This document shows positions 42,894-50,496 of a stretch of 64,000 nt of DNA, one piece after another. The notes under the pieces were generated by a model that was given only the letters and a program-made list of their open reading frames with translations, did no database searches and was not told the DNA's origin. Each line of letters opens with the position of its first letter. Positions within the stretch are counted from its first letter, which is position 1. Source of the stretch: Pseudonocardia nematodicida (GTDB taxonomy: Bacteria; Actinomycetota; Actinomycetes; Mycobacteriales; Pseudonocardiaceae); assembly GCF_040105385.1 (NCBI RefSeq), contig NZ_JBEDNQ010000005.1, positions 310,001 to 374,000 on the forward strand, in the 5' to 3' direction. The position numbers were made by a program, and so were the translations under genes.

Positions 42894-44444
42894 TCACCGG
42901 GTGAGCGGTTCCCCGGGCTGCGGGGTGCCGGACTGTGGGGTATCGGATTGCGGGGCACCACCGGCCGCGCGGCGCGCCAGCAGGTGCCGGGGCGTCGCGA
43001 AGCAGGCGACCGCGACGAACCCGATCACCAGGACACCGGCCGGGAGCAGCACCGCCTGTGCCATGGCCTGGGCGAACGGGTCACGCACCTCGTCGGCCAG
43101 CGGGCCGACGGCCACGGCCGCCTCGGGCGAGCCGGCACCGGCCGCGACGCCGGGTACCAGGGCGGTGATCCGCCACTCCATCAGCGCCGCGATGCCCGCG
43201 CTGCCCAGCACCGCGCCGACCTGCCGGGTCGTGTTGTAGACCCCGGAACCGGAGCCCGCCTGCTCCATCGGCAGGTTCCGGGTGGCGCTGGTCGAGATCG
43301 GCGCCCACACGCACGAGTTCGACACGCCCAGCAGCGCGATCGGCAGCAGCAGCTGCCAGACCGGGGTCTCCGGCCCCATCACGGCGGCGAGCCAGAGCAG
43401 GCCGATCACGAAGGTCGCCATCCCGAACCCGCCGATCAGCCGCGGGTGGACCCGGTCGGTGAGCCGTCCGGTCCACGGCGCGAGGCCGCCGGAGAGGATC
43501 GCCAGCGGGGCCAGCAGCAGGGCGGCCTCGGTCGGCGTGAACCCGCGCACGCTCTGCGCGTAGATCATCAGCGGGAATCCCTGCGCGGTGACGGCGAACC
43601 CGACCGTGCAGATCGCGACGTTGGCCAGCGAGAAGTTCCGGTCGCGGAACAGGCGCAGCGCCACCAGCGGCTCCGCGCGGGTCCGGCCCTGCCACCAGAC
43701 GAACACGGCGAGCAGGACCGCGCCGGCGACGACCAGCGCCCACACCGGCACCGGCCCGACGATCGGCCCCCAGTCGTACTTCTGGCCCTCCTGGATGCCG
43801 AAGACGAGCAGGAACATCCCGGCCGCGGACAACACGACCCCGAGCAGGTCGAACCGGCGGCGGGAGGTCGGCAGCGACGGCACCAGCCACCACACTGCCA
43901 CGAAGGCGAGCACCCCGAACGGCACGTTGACGAAGAAGATCCACTCCCAGCCGAGGCCGCCGACGAGCACCCCGCCGAGGATCGGGCCGCACAGCGTCGC
44001 GACACCGGCGACCGCGCCCCACAGGCTCATCGCCCGCCCGCGGCGGGACGCCGGGAAGGTCCGGGTGATCACGGCCATCGTCTGCGGGGTCATCAGCGCC
44101 GCCCCGAGGCCCTGCACCACCCGGGCACCGACGAGCTCGCCGACCGAGGAGGTCAGCCCGCACCACAGCGAGGCGAGCGTGAACACCGCGAGCCCGGTCA
44201 GATAGACGTGCTTGGGCCCGAACCGGTCGCCGAGCCGGCCGCTGACCAGCAGCGGGACGACGTAGGCCAACAGGTAGGCGCTGGTCACCCAGAGCACCGA
44301 GTTGACATCGGCGTCGAAGGCCACCAGCAGCGCGGGCGTGGCGACGGTGACGATCGTGGCGTCGACCAGGATCATGAAGAACCCGATCACGAGCGCCCAG
44401 AGCGCCGGCCACGGACTCGGCCCGTCGTCCCGCTCCTGCGTCAC
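42894..44444 (-). CDS. MFS transporter, DHA2 (14-TMS) drug-efflux type
   Basis: Proton-coupled efflux pump, 516 aa with about 14 membrane helices. Motif A is present as SGRLGDRFGPKHVYL, motif B-like as RVVQGLGAALMTPQTMAVI, and motif C-like as GVATLCGPILGGVL. It ends in a short hydrophilic tail. The start is GTG 44444. The gene sits between rsmA and ispE, which are neighbours in many actinobacteria. It is bounded by palindrome copy 3 on one side and a terminator on the other, so it looks like an insertion. Substrate unknown. Confidence 0.9.
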   Translation of the reverse strand: MTQERDDGPSPWPALWALVIGFFMILVDATIVTVATPALLVAFDADVNSVLWVTSAYLLAYVVPLLVSGRLGDRFGPKHVYLTGLAVFTLASLWCGLTSSVGELVGARVVQGLGAALMTPQTMAVITRTFPASRRGRAMSLWGAVAGVATLCGPILGGVLVGGLGWEWIFFVNVPFGVLAFVAVWWLVPSLPTSRRRFDLLGVVLSAAGMFLLVFGIQEGQKYDWGPIVGPVPVWALVVAGAVLLAVFVWWQGRTRAEPLVALRLFRDRNFSLANVAICTVGFAVTAQGFPLMIYAQSVRGFTPTEAALLLAPLAILSGGLAPWTGRLTDRVHPRLIGGFGMATFVIGLLWLAAVMGPETPVWQLLLPIALLGVSNSCVWAPISTSATRNLPMEQAGSGSGVYNTTRQVGAVLGSAGIAALMEWRITALVPGVAAGAGSPEAAVAVGPLADEVRDPFAQAMAQAVLLPAGVLVIGFVAVACFATPRHLLARRAAGGAPQSDTPQSGTPQPGEPLTR

Positions 44445-44463
44445 CCGACCATGATGCGCTGCC

Positions 44464-44523
44464 GCGCCTGTGAGTGCTTTTCGTGGTCAGGACCACGAAA
44501 AGCACTCACAGGCGCGCAGCGCC
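44464..44523. repeat. covarying long palindrome, copy 3
   Basis: Perfect 25-bp arms (44464-44488 and 44491-44515) with only a 2-bp centre, followed by GC and AGCGCC as in the other copies. The arms carry GTGAGTGCTTTTCGTGG and its exact complement. The right arm includes the rsmA stop codon and last codons. It sits between rsmA and the MFS gene. Confidence 0.9.
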
Positions 44524-45396
44524 GATCCGGGCGAAGGTGTGCACGTCGAGGCGTTCGGCGCGGGTCATCGGGTCGACGCCGGCGGCGCGCAGGGCGGTCT
44601 CGGCCGCGGCGGCGGAACCGGCCCACCCGGCCAGGGCGCCGCGCAGCGCCTTGCGCCGCTGGGCGAAGGCCGCCTCGATCACGGCGAAGGTCGCGGCCCG
44701 GTCCGCGCCGGCGGGCGGATCCTGGCGGGTGAAGGCGAGCAGGCCGGAGTCGACGCCGGGCACCGGCCAGAACACCGCGCGCGGCACCGGGCCGGCGCGG
44801 CGGGCGTCGGCGTACCAGGCGAGCTTCGCCGACGGGGCGCCGTACTCCTTCGACCCGGGGCGGGCCGCGAGCCGGTCGGCGACCTCGGCCTGCACCATCA
44901 CCAGGCCGCGCTCGATACCGGGCAGCTCGGCGAGCAGGTGCAGCAGCACCGGGACGGCGACGTTGTAGGGCAGGTTCGCGACGATCGCCGTCGGCGCGGT
45001 CTGACCGGGGCCGGCGTCGGCGGCCAGCTCGGCGGCGGTGACCCGCATGGCGTCCGCGCCGGTCACGGTGAGCCGGCCGGCCTGCTCCGGGGCCCGCTCG
45101 GCGACGGTCGACGGCAGCAGCCCGGCGAGCACCGGGTCGATCTCCACCGCGTGCACCCGCGCCACGGCGGGCAGCAGGGCCAGGGTCAGCGAGCCGAGAC
45201 CGGGGCCCACCTCGAGCACCACGTCGTCGGCACCCACCCCGGCGGCCTTGACGATGCGGCGGACGGTGTTGCCGTCGTGCACGAAGTTCTGGCCGAGCTT
45301 CTTGGTCGGTCGCAGGCCGAGCCGCTCGGCCAGCACCCGCACGTCCGCCGCGCCCAGCAGGCGGGCGGTGCCGTCATCACCCACAGCTGTTCTCAC
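44506..45396 (-). CDS. rsmA: 16S rRNA dimethyladenosine transferase RsmA/KsgA
   Basis: Dimethylates two adjacent adenosines in the 3' hairpin of 16S rRNA, 296 aa. The SAM site is VVLEVGPGLGSLTLALL, the catalytic NLPY motif is ANLPYNVAVPVLLHLL, and the N-terminal KLGQNFVHD is conserved. GTG 45396 begins 36 bp after the rpfB stop. The last codons and stop lie in palindrome copy 3. Confidence 0.96.
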   Translation of the reverse strand: MRTAVGDDGTARLLGAADVRVLAERLGLRPTKKLGQNFVHDGNTVRRIVKAAGVGADDVVLEVGPGLGSLTLALLPAVARVHAVEIDPVLAGLLPSTVAERAPEQAGRLTVTGADAMRVTAAELAADAGPGQTAPTAIVANLPYNVAVPVLLHLLAELPGIERGLVMVQAEVADRLAARPGSKEYGAPSAKLAWYADARRAGPVPRAVFWPVPGVDSGLLAFTRQDPPAGADRAATFAVIEAAFAQRRKALRGALAGWAGSAAAAETALRAAGVDPMTRAERLDVHTFARIGAARL

Positions 45397-45432
45397 TCAC
45401 GCGACCATTGTCGCGGGCGGCGGATCCGGGGA

Positions 45433-46329
45433 TCAGCTCAGGCCGAGCTTGCGGGAGCAGGCCGGCCAGGCGCCGTAGCCGCCGCGGTCCGCACGCACCT
45501 TCTCGGCGGTGGCGATCTGCTGCTCGCGGCTGGCCTGGTCCGCGGTCGGCGCGTACTGGCCGCCGCCGTAGGCCTGCCAGGTCTGCCGGTTGAACTGCAG
45601 GCCGCCGTGGTAGCCGTTACCGGTGTTGATCGACCAGTTGCCGCCGGACTCGCAGTTGGCGAGCCGGTCCCAGGTCGCGCCGTTGGACACCGCGGGGGCG
45701 TCGGCCGAGTAGGTCTCGACCTCCTCGGCCTTCTTCGTCCCGACCTTCACGACCCGCGGCGTGGCCGGGGTGTCCGCGCCGGCGGCGATCCGCTCGCGGG
45801 ACACCTCCTCACCCTTGTCGTAGGTGACCCGCCAGATCTCGCTGCGCTCGCCCTCGCTGCCCGGCTCGACGACGGTGCGGGTCCCCTCCTCGAGGGTCGG
45901 GTCCTGCACCTCCTGCTCGGGCATCGGCAGGGTCCGGGTCTCGACGACCTGGGCGTGCACGATGTCCGCGCCGGTCGCCGGCACGCCCGCCACCGGGGCG
46001 AAGGACGCCGGGGCGGAGGTGTTCAGGGACATCGTGGCCCCGGCGAGGTCGCTCGCGCCGGACGCGAGATCGGTCCGCAGGTCCTGCGGGTCCGGCCCGG
46101 TGTCGGGGAGCATCACCGCGGCGGCGAGACCACCGGTCGGCAGCGAGAACAGCGCGGCCGCCGCGGCGGTGCGGACGCCCGGTCGACGGCGCGCGCCGAC
46201 GCGGTGCCGGCCGCCGAGCTGCACGTACCCGGTGGCGGAGAGACCGGCCGGGGCGACGACGGGAAGCCGGGTCGTCGCCGTGTCGTCCTCGTCACTGCCG
46301 AAAGGCACATGCACACTGCGCTCGAACAT
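45433..46329 (-). CDS. rpfB: resuscitation-promoting factor RpfB-like (G5 plus transglycosylase domain)
   Basis: Exported or membrane-anchored muralytic growth factor, 298 aa. A basic N-terminus and one membrane segment (about 52-73) are followed by a linker. A single G5-like domain covers about 130-200 (VEPGSEGERSEIWRVTYDKG), and the Rpf catalytic domain 217-298 (WDRLANCESGG, catalytic Glu 227; YHGGLQFNRQTW). The DUF348 repeats of mycobacterial RpfB are not visible, so it is shorter. ATG 46329 is chosen, with GGGAAG just upstream. The position between tatD and rsmA matches rpfB elsewhere. I looked for a c-di-AMP riboswitch upstream and did not find its conserved core. Confidence 0.9.
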   Translation of the reverse strand: MFERSVHVPFGSDEDDTATTRLPVVAPAGLSATGYVQLGGRHRVGARRRPGVRTAAAAALFSLPTGGLAAAVMLPDTGPDPQDLRTDLASGASDLAGATMSLNTSAPASFAPVAGVPATGADIVHAQVVETRTLPMPEQEVQDPTLEEGTRTVVEPGSEGERSEIWRVTYDKGEEVSRERIAAGADTPATPRVVKVGTKKAEEVETYSADAPAVSNGATWDRLANCESGGNWSINTGNGYHGGLQFNRQTWQAYGGGQYAPTADQASREQQIATAEKVRADRGGYGAWPACSRKLGLS

Positions 46330-46591
46330 GACTTCCCGGGGACTCGGCAGTCCGGGCAGGAAACATGACCTGCAGGACGACGACCGACGCGGTGCCGGGG
46401 AGCGGAACCGATGCTGGGGAGCGGACGGTCGTCGTCCCGCACGGTCGGGGAGCGTTCCCATCCCGGCGGTACGGCGAGCGACGTTAGCGGACCGTGACCC
46501 GCCAGGGCGATCCGGACACGCCGTCGGCGGCGAACGGCAGGTGATCGACGGCGAATGACCGCAACCCCCGTTGCCAGCTCGACGGACGGCG
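46330..46591 (-). other. intergenic region upstream of rpfB
   Basis: 262 bp between tatD and rpfB. The only promoter-like feature I see is CTAACGT on the minus strand (about 46484-46490). No recognisable riboswitch, terminator or gene. Confidence 0.4.
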
Positions 46592-47425
46592 TTATCGGGT
46601 TGCGCCCGTCCGAAAGATCCGCTCGGCGTTGTGTCGTGTCGTCTCGGCGACGCGCTCTTCCGTCTCGCCCCGGGCGGCCGCGACACCGCGGACGGTCCAC
46701 GGCAGTACGTAGGGCTCGTTCGCGCGGCCGCGGTGCGGGTGCGGGGTGAGGAACGGCGCGTCGGTCTCCACGAGGTACTGCGCGTCCGGGACCAGCGCGG
46801 CGGCGGCGCGCAGCTCGTGGTTCTTCGTGAAGGTGACCGGCCCGGCGAAGGAGAGCACGTACCCGGCGTCGGCGCACTCGCGGGCCATCGCCGCGTCGCC
46901 GGAGAAGCAGTGGAACACCACCGTCTCCGGCGCGCCCTCCTCGCGCAGGATCCGCAGCACGTCGTCGTGCGCGTCCCGGTCGTGGATCATCAGCGGCTTG
47001 CCGGTGCGCTTCGCGAGATCGATGTGCCAGCGGAACGCCTCCTGCTGCGGCGCCGGCGGCGAGTGGTCCCAGTAGTAGTCCAGGCCGGTCTCGCCGATCG
47101 CGACCACGCGGTCGTCGGCGGCCAGCTTCTCGATCTCGGCGAGGTCGTCGGCGGTGACCGACGCCGTGCGGGTGGGGTGCAGTGCGACCGCCGCCCATAC
47201 CCGCGGGTCCGCGTGCGCGGCGCCGACCGCCCAGCGCGCGGCGGCCAGGTCGTCGGCGATCGTCACCGCCCCGGCGACGCCGGTCGCCGCCGCCCGGTCC
47301 ATGGCGGCGACGACGTCGGCGTCGGTCTCGCAGCCGCACGCGTCGAGGTGGGTGTGGCTGTCGAACGTCGGCACGCCCAGGGGCTCGGGCGGCTCGGGAC
47401 GGGGGCGGCGGCCGTGCGCCGTCAC
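46592..47425 (-). CDS. tatD: TatD-family metal-dependent hydrolase
   Basis: TIM-barrel DNase family, 277 aa. Metal ligands are seen in FDSHTHLD, IGETGLDYYWD, PLMIHDRDAHDD, FHCFSGD and the C-terminal VETDAPFLTP. GTG 47425 overlaps the metG stop (GTGA). The metG-tatD-rpfB-rsmA order is the standard actinobacterial one. Confidence 0.94.
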   Translation of the reverse strand: MTAHGRRPRPEPPEPLGVPTFDSHTHLDACGCETDADVVAAMDRAAATGVAGAVTIADDLAAARWAVGAAHADPRVWAAVALHPTRTASVTADDLAEIEKLAADDRVVAIGETGLDYYWDHSPPAPQQEAFRWHIDLAKRTGKPLMIHDRDAHDDVLRILREEGAPETVVFHCFSGDAAMARECADAGYVLSFAGPVTFTKNHELRAAAALVPDAQYLVETDAPFLTPHPHRGRANEPYVLPWTVRGVAAARGETEERVAETTRHNAERIFRTGATR

Positions 47426-49212
47426 GGGGTGACCGGGGCCCACTCCGGGCCCGTCTCCCCCAGCTCCGGCGCGAGCTTGGCGAAGATCGGCGACGGCTTG
47501 GCCAGCGGGCGCCCCACCTCGATCGGGGTGGAGCCCCAGTGCGCCTGCTCGCCGGCGTAGTCACCGGTCAGGATCGAGTAGTCCGGGCCGTCGCCCAGGT
47601 CCTCCACGGTCCGCTTCTCCGGCTGCGCCGCCCACACCCCGGACCCGCCCAGCGCGTCGTGCACCTGCTGCGCGGCGTGCGGCAGGAACGGGGTGAGCAG
47701 GGTGTTCGCGTCCTGCACCACCTGCAGCGCGGTGTGCAGGATCGTGTCCCGGCGCTCCGGCTCGTCCTTGCGCTTCCACGGCTCCTGGTCGGACAGGTAC
47801 CGGTTGGCCGCGGTGACCACCCGCATCGCCTCGCCGGCGGCCTGCTTGAACCGGTTGCGGGCGAGCAGCCCGCCGACGGTGTCGAACCCGGCCTTCGAGT
47901 AGGCGAGCAGCTCGGCGTCGGCCTGCTGCGGCGCCGTCGGCCGCGGGATCGCACCGACGTTCTTGTGCGCCATCGAGATCGACCGGTTGACCAGGTTGCC
48001 CCACTCGTTGGCGAGCTCGTTGTTGATCCGGCGGGTGAACTCGTCCCAGGTGAAGTCGACGTCCTGGTTCTCCGGCCCGGCGACGGCGATGTGGTAGCGC
48101 AGCGCGTCCGGCCCGAACTCGCGCAGGAAGTCGCCGACGTAGATCACGGTGCCGCGGCTGGTGGAGAACTTCGACCCGAGCATCGTCAGGTACTCCGACG
48201 ACACGACCTCGCTGGGCAGGTCCAGCGTGCCGTACGGGCCGGGCTCGCCGCCGCGGTCACCGGCGCCGTTCTGCCCGAGCAGGATCGCCGGCCACATCAC
48301 CGAGTGGAAGGTGATGTTGTCCTTGCCCATGAAGTAGTAGGCCTGGGCGGCCGGGTCGGTCCACCACTGCTTCCAGGCGTCCGGGTCCGGGCCGCGGCGG
48401 GCCCACTCGACCGACGCGGACAGGTAGCCGATCACCGCGTCGAACCAGACGTAGATCTTCTTGAGCGGGTTGTCCGACCAGCCGTCCAGCGGGACCGGGA
48501 CGCCCCACTCCAGGTCGCGGGTGATCGCCCGCGGCTTGAGGTTCTCCACCAGGTTGGCGGAGAACTTGAGCACGTTCGGCCGCCAGTCGGTGCGGGTGGA
48601 CAGCCACGAGCCGAGCGCCTCGGAGAACGCCGGTAGGTCGAGGAAGAAGTGCTCGGTCTCGACGAACTTCGGGACCTCGCCGTTGATCCGCGAGCGCGGG
48701 TTCTTGAGGTCGGCCGGGTCGAGCTGGTTGCCGCAGTTGTCGCACTGGTCGCCGCGGGCGCCGTCGTAGCCGCAGATCGGGCAGGTGCCCTCGATGTAGC
48801 GGTCCGGCAGGGTGCGCCCGGTGGACGGGCTGATCGCGCCCAGCTGGGTCTTCGGGACCACGTAGCCGTTCTTGTACAGCGACGTGAACATGTCCTGCAC
48901 GACGCTGTAGTGGTTCGACGTCGTCGTGCGGGTGAACAGGTCGTAGCTCAGCCCGAGACCCTGCAGGTCGTCGGTGATGACGCCGTTGTACTTGTCGGCG
49001 AGCTGGCGGGGGGTGAGGCCCTCGGCGTCGGCCTGCACCTGGATCGGCGTGCCGTGCTCGTCGGTGCCGGAGACCATCAGCACCCGGTCCCCCGCCATCC
49101 GCCGGTAGCGGGCGAAGACGTCGGAGGGCACACCGAAGCCGGAGACGTGGCCGATGTGCCGGGGACCGTTGGCGTAGGGCCACGCCACGGCGGTCAGCAC
49201 GGCATTACTCAT
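47422..49212 (-). CDS. metG: methionyl-tRNA synthetase
   Basis: Class I aminoacyl-tRNA synthetase, 596 aa. HIGH is present as such near residue 18, and the KMSKS loop appears as KFSTSRG near 335. The zinc-knuckle insertion has CPICGYDGARGDQCDNCG (four Cys, near 145). ATG 49212 has TACGCT 6 bp upstream and no ribosome site, implying a leaderless mRNA. A C-terminal tRNA-binding EMAP domain is absent, as in mycobacterial MetG. Confidence 0.97.
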   Translation of the reverse strand: MSNAVLTAVAWPYANGPRHIGHVSGFGVPSDVFARYRRMAGDRVLMVSGTDEHGTPIQVQADAEGLTPRQLADKYNGVITDDLQGLGLSYDLFTRTTTSNHYSVVQDMFTSLYKNGYVVPKTQLGAISPSTGRTLPDRYIEGTCPICGYDGARGDQCDNCGNQLDPADLKNPRSRINGEVPKFVETEHFFLDLPAFSEALGSWLSTRTDWRPNVLKFSANLVENLKPRAITRDLEWGVPVPLDGWSDNPLKKIYVWFDAVIGYLSASVEWARRGPDPDAWKQWWTDPAAQAYYFMGKDNITFHSVMWPAILLGQNGAGDRGGEPGPYGTLDLPSEVVSSEYLTMLGSKFSTSRGTVIYVGDFLREFGPDALRYHIAVAGPENQDVDFTWDEFTRRINNELANEWGNLVNRSISMAHKNVGAIPRPTAPQQADAELLAYSKAGFDTVGGLLARNRFKQAAGEAMRVVTAANRYLSDQEPWKRKDEPERRDTILHTALQVVQDANTLLTPFLPHAAQQVHDALGGSGVWAAQPEKRTVEDLGDGPDYSILTGDYAGEQAHWGSTPIEVGRPLAKPSPIFAKLAPELGETGPEWAPVTP

Positions 49213-49218
49213 GTGTCC

Positions 49219-49224
49219 AGCGTA
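49219..49224 (-). promoter_or_regulatory. leaderless -10 element for metG
   Basis: TACGCT on the minus strand, 6 bp before ATG 49212, no Shine-Dalgarno sequence. Confidence 0.5.
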
Positions 49225-49321
49225 TGCACCGTGGCGAACGGGTTGTGCGGCGCCCGGTCCACGGACCGTGTTCCGGCGCGCACGGCGCGCCGCGGGCCCG
49301 GTGCGCTGCCATCATGACCTC

Positions 49322-49894
49322 ATGGACCGGGCCGAGCAGGATCGCGAGGCGCTCCTCGACGCGGCCCTCCAGCAGTGGTCCGACGGCGGCTGGTCGGCGG
49401 TCGACCCGGCGGCGGCCGCCACGCTGGCCGGTCTCGGACCCGGCGCCGCGGACGAGTTCACCTCCGGCGTCGACCTGGCCGCCGCGGTGTTCGACCACAT
49501 CGTCGACGAGCGGGCGGCCACGACGATGTCCGCGGTCGCGCAGGCTCCGCCCGACATGGTCGCCCGGATCCGGGCGGCGCTGACCGCGTATCTCGACGAC
49601 ATCGGACGTGACCCCCGCCGGGTGGTCGCGCTGATCGACGCGGTCGGCTGCCCGGACCTGGTCGCCCGACGTCGCAGCGCCAACCGCGGCTTCGCCGAGC
49701 TGATCGTCGACGGCGGCGCGGAGTCGGCCGAGAACCGGGTCGAGCCCGACGACCTTCGGGTGGCCGGGCACTTCTGCCTCGGTGGACTCGGCGAGATCAT
49801 CCTGGCCTGGCTGGACCCGCGGAGCCCGGTGACCAGGGAACAGGCGTTGGCCCACGGGGTGCGGCTGTGGGAAGCGAGCCTGTCCACCCGCTAG
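49322..49894 (+). CDS. TetR-like regulator with divergent N-terminus
   Basis: Protein of 190 aa, all-helical and TetR-sized. The first 45 residues (EALLDAALQQWSDGGWSAVDPAAAATLAG) are placed like a TetR helix-turn-helix but lack the usual T-x-x-x-I-A core and the Y/F-x-H-F end. The rest resembles a ligand-binding domain (VARIRAALTAYLDDIG, then GGLGEIILAWL). ATG 49322 is chosen; the longer frame overlaps the metG promoter. It is divergent from metG and convergent with the Uma2 gene. Confidence 0.6.
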   Translation: MDRAEQDREALLDAALQQWSDGGWSAVDPAAAATLAGLGPGAADEFTSGVDLAAAVFDHIVDERAATTMSAVAQAPPDMVARIRAALTAYLDDIGRDPRRVVALIDAVGCPDLVARRRSANRGFAELIVDGGAESAENRVEPDDLRVAGHFCLGGLGEIILAWLDPRSPVTREQALAHGVRLWEASLSTR

Positions 49895-49924
49895 AGCCGC
49901 GCCGGACCCGGATCCGGGCCGCAC

Positions 49925-50479
49925 CTAGATCTGAGCCGAACCGCCGTCCCAGCTCAGGTGCAGCGCGCCGCCCTCGGTGCGGAGCTCGACGCCGAGCGTC
50001 CCGAGGCCGAGCATCCCGCCGGCCGCCGCCTGCACCGGGAGGAGCTGGTTCCCGACGGCCCGGTAGACCTCGACCCGCCGATCCCCCGGGTGCACCACGA
50101 GCATCTCCCGGACCCCGGCCGCCGCATAGAACTCGACCTTGTCGTAGGTCTCGTCCCCGGGCGAGCAGAACTCGACGACCAGATCGGCTCCTTCGACTCC
50201 ACGCTCGGAGAGGTGCTCGGGGCGGCAGTAGAGCTGGTCCGGCACGCGGTAGTCGTCGGTCGCGCGGAACAGCCCGGTCTCCATGTGCGGGACCAGACCA
50301 CGCCGCTTCGCCAGTTCGCCCAGTGCAAGCATCAGGTCGGTGCTTCCGCGTTGATGCGGGCCTCCCGGCGGCGGAACCATGTGCAGCACCCCGTCCCACA
50401 TCTCGTCCCGGCCGTCCAGCCCCAGCCGGCGACGCTCGTCGAGCATCGCCTGCGGCGGGTCGAGCATGAGGACCTTCAT
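49925..50479 (-). CDS. Uma2-family endonuclease-like protein (DUF820)
   Basis: Protein of 184 aa with the Uma2 PD-(D/E)xK layout. DQLYC and DLVVEFCSPGDETYDKVEFYAAAGV carry the acidic and Lys residues, and MLVVHPGDRRVEVYR follows. The family is widespread and often associated with transposons, but no transposon is next to it here. ATG 50479 begins 17 bp after the GH15 stop, so it may be transcribed with GH15. Confidence 0.82.
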   Translation of the reverse strand: MKVLMLDPPQAMLDERRRLGLDGRDEMWDGVLHMVPPPGGPHQRGSTDLMLALGELAKRRGLVPHMETGLFRATDDYRVPDQLYCRPEHLSERGVEGADLVVEFCSPGDETYDKVEFYAAAGVREMLVVHPGDRRVEVYRAVGNQLLPVQAAAGGMLGLGTLGVELRTEGGALHLSWDGGSAQI

Positions 50480-50496
50480 GGCCCGGAGTATCCCGG

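Noticed and set aside
46330..46591. c-di-AMP (ydaO) riboswitch upstream of rpfB
   Set aside because: Such riboswitches often precede rpf genes, but the conserved core segments cannot be matched on the minus strand here.
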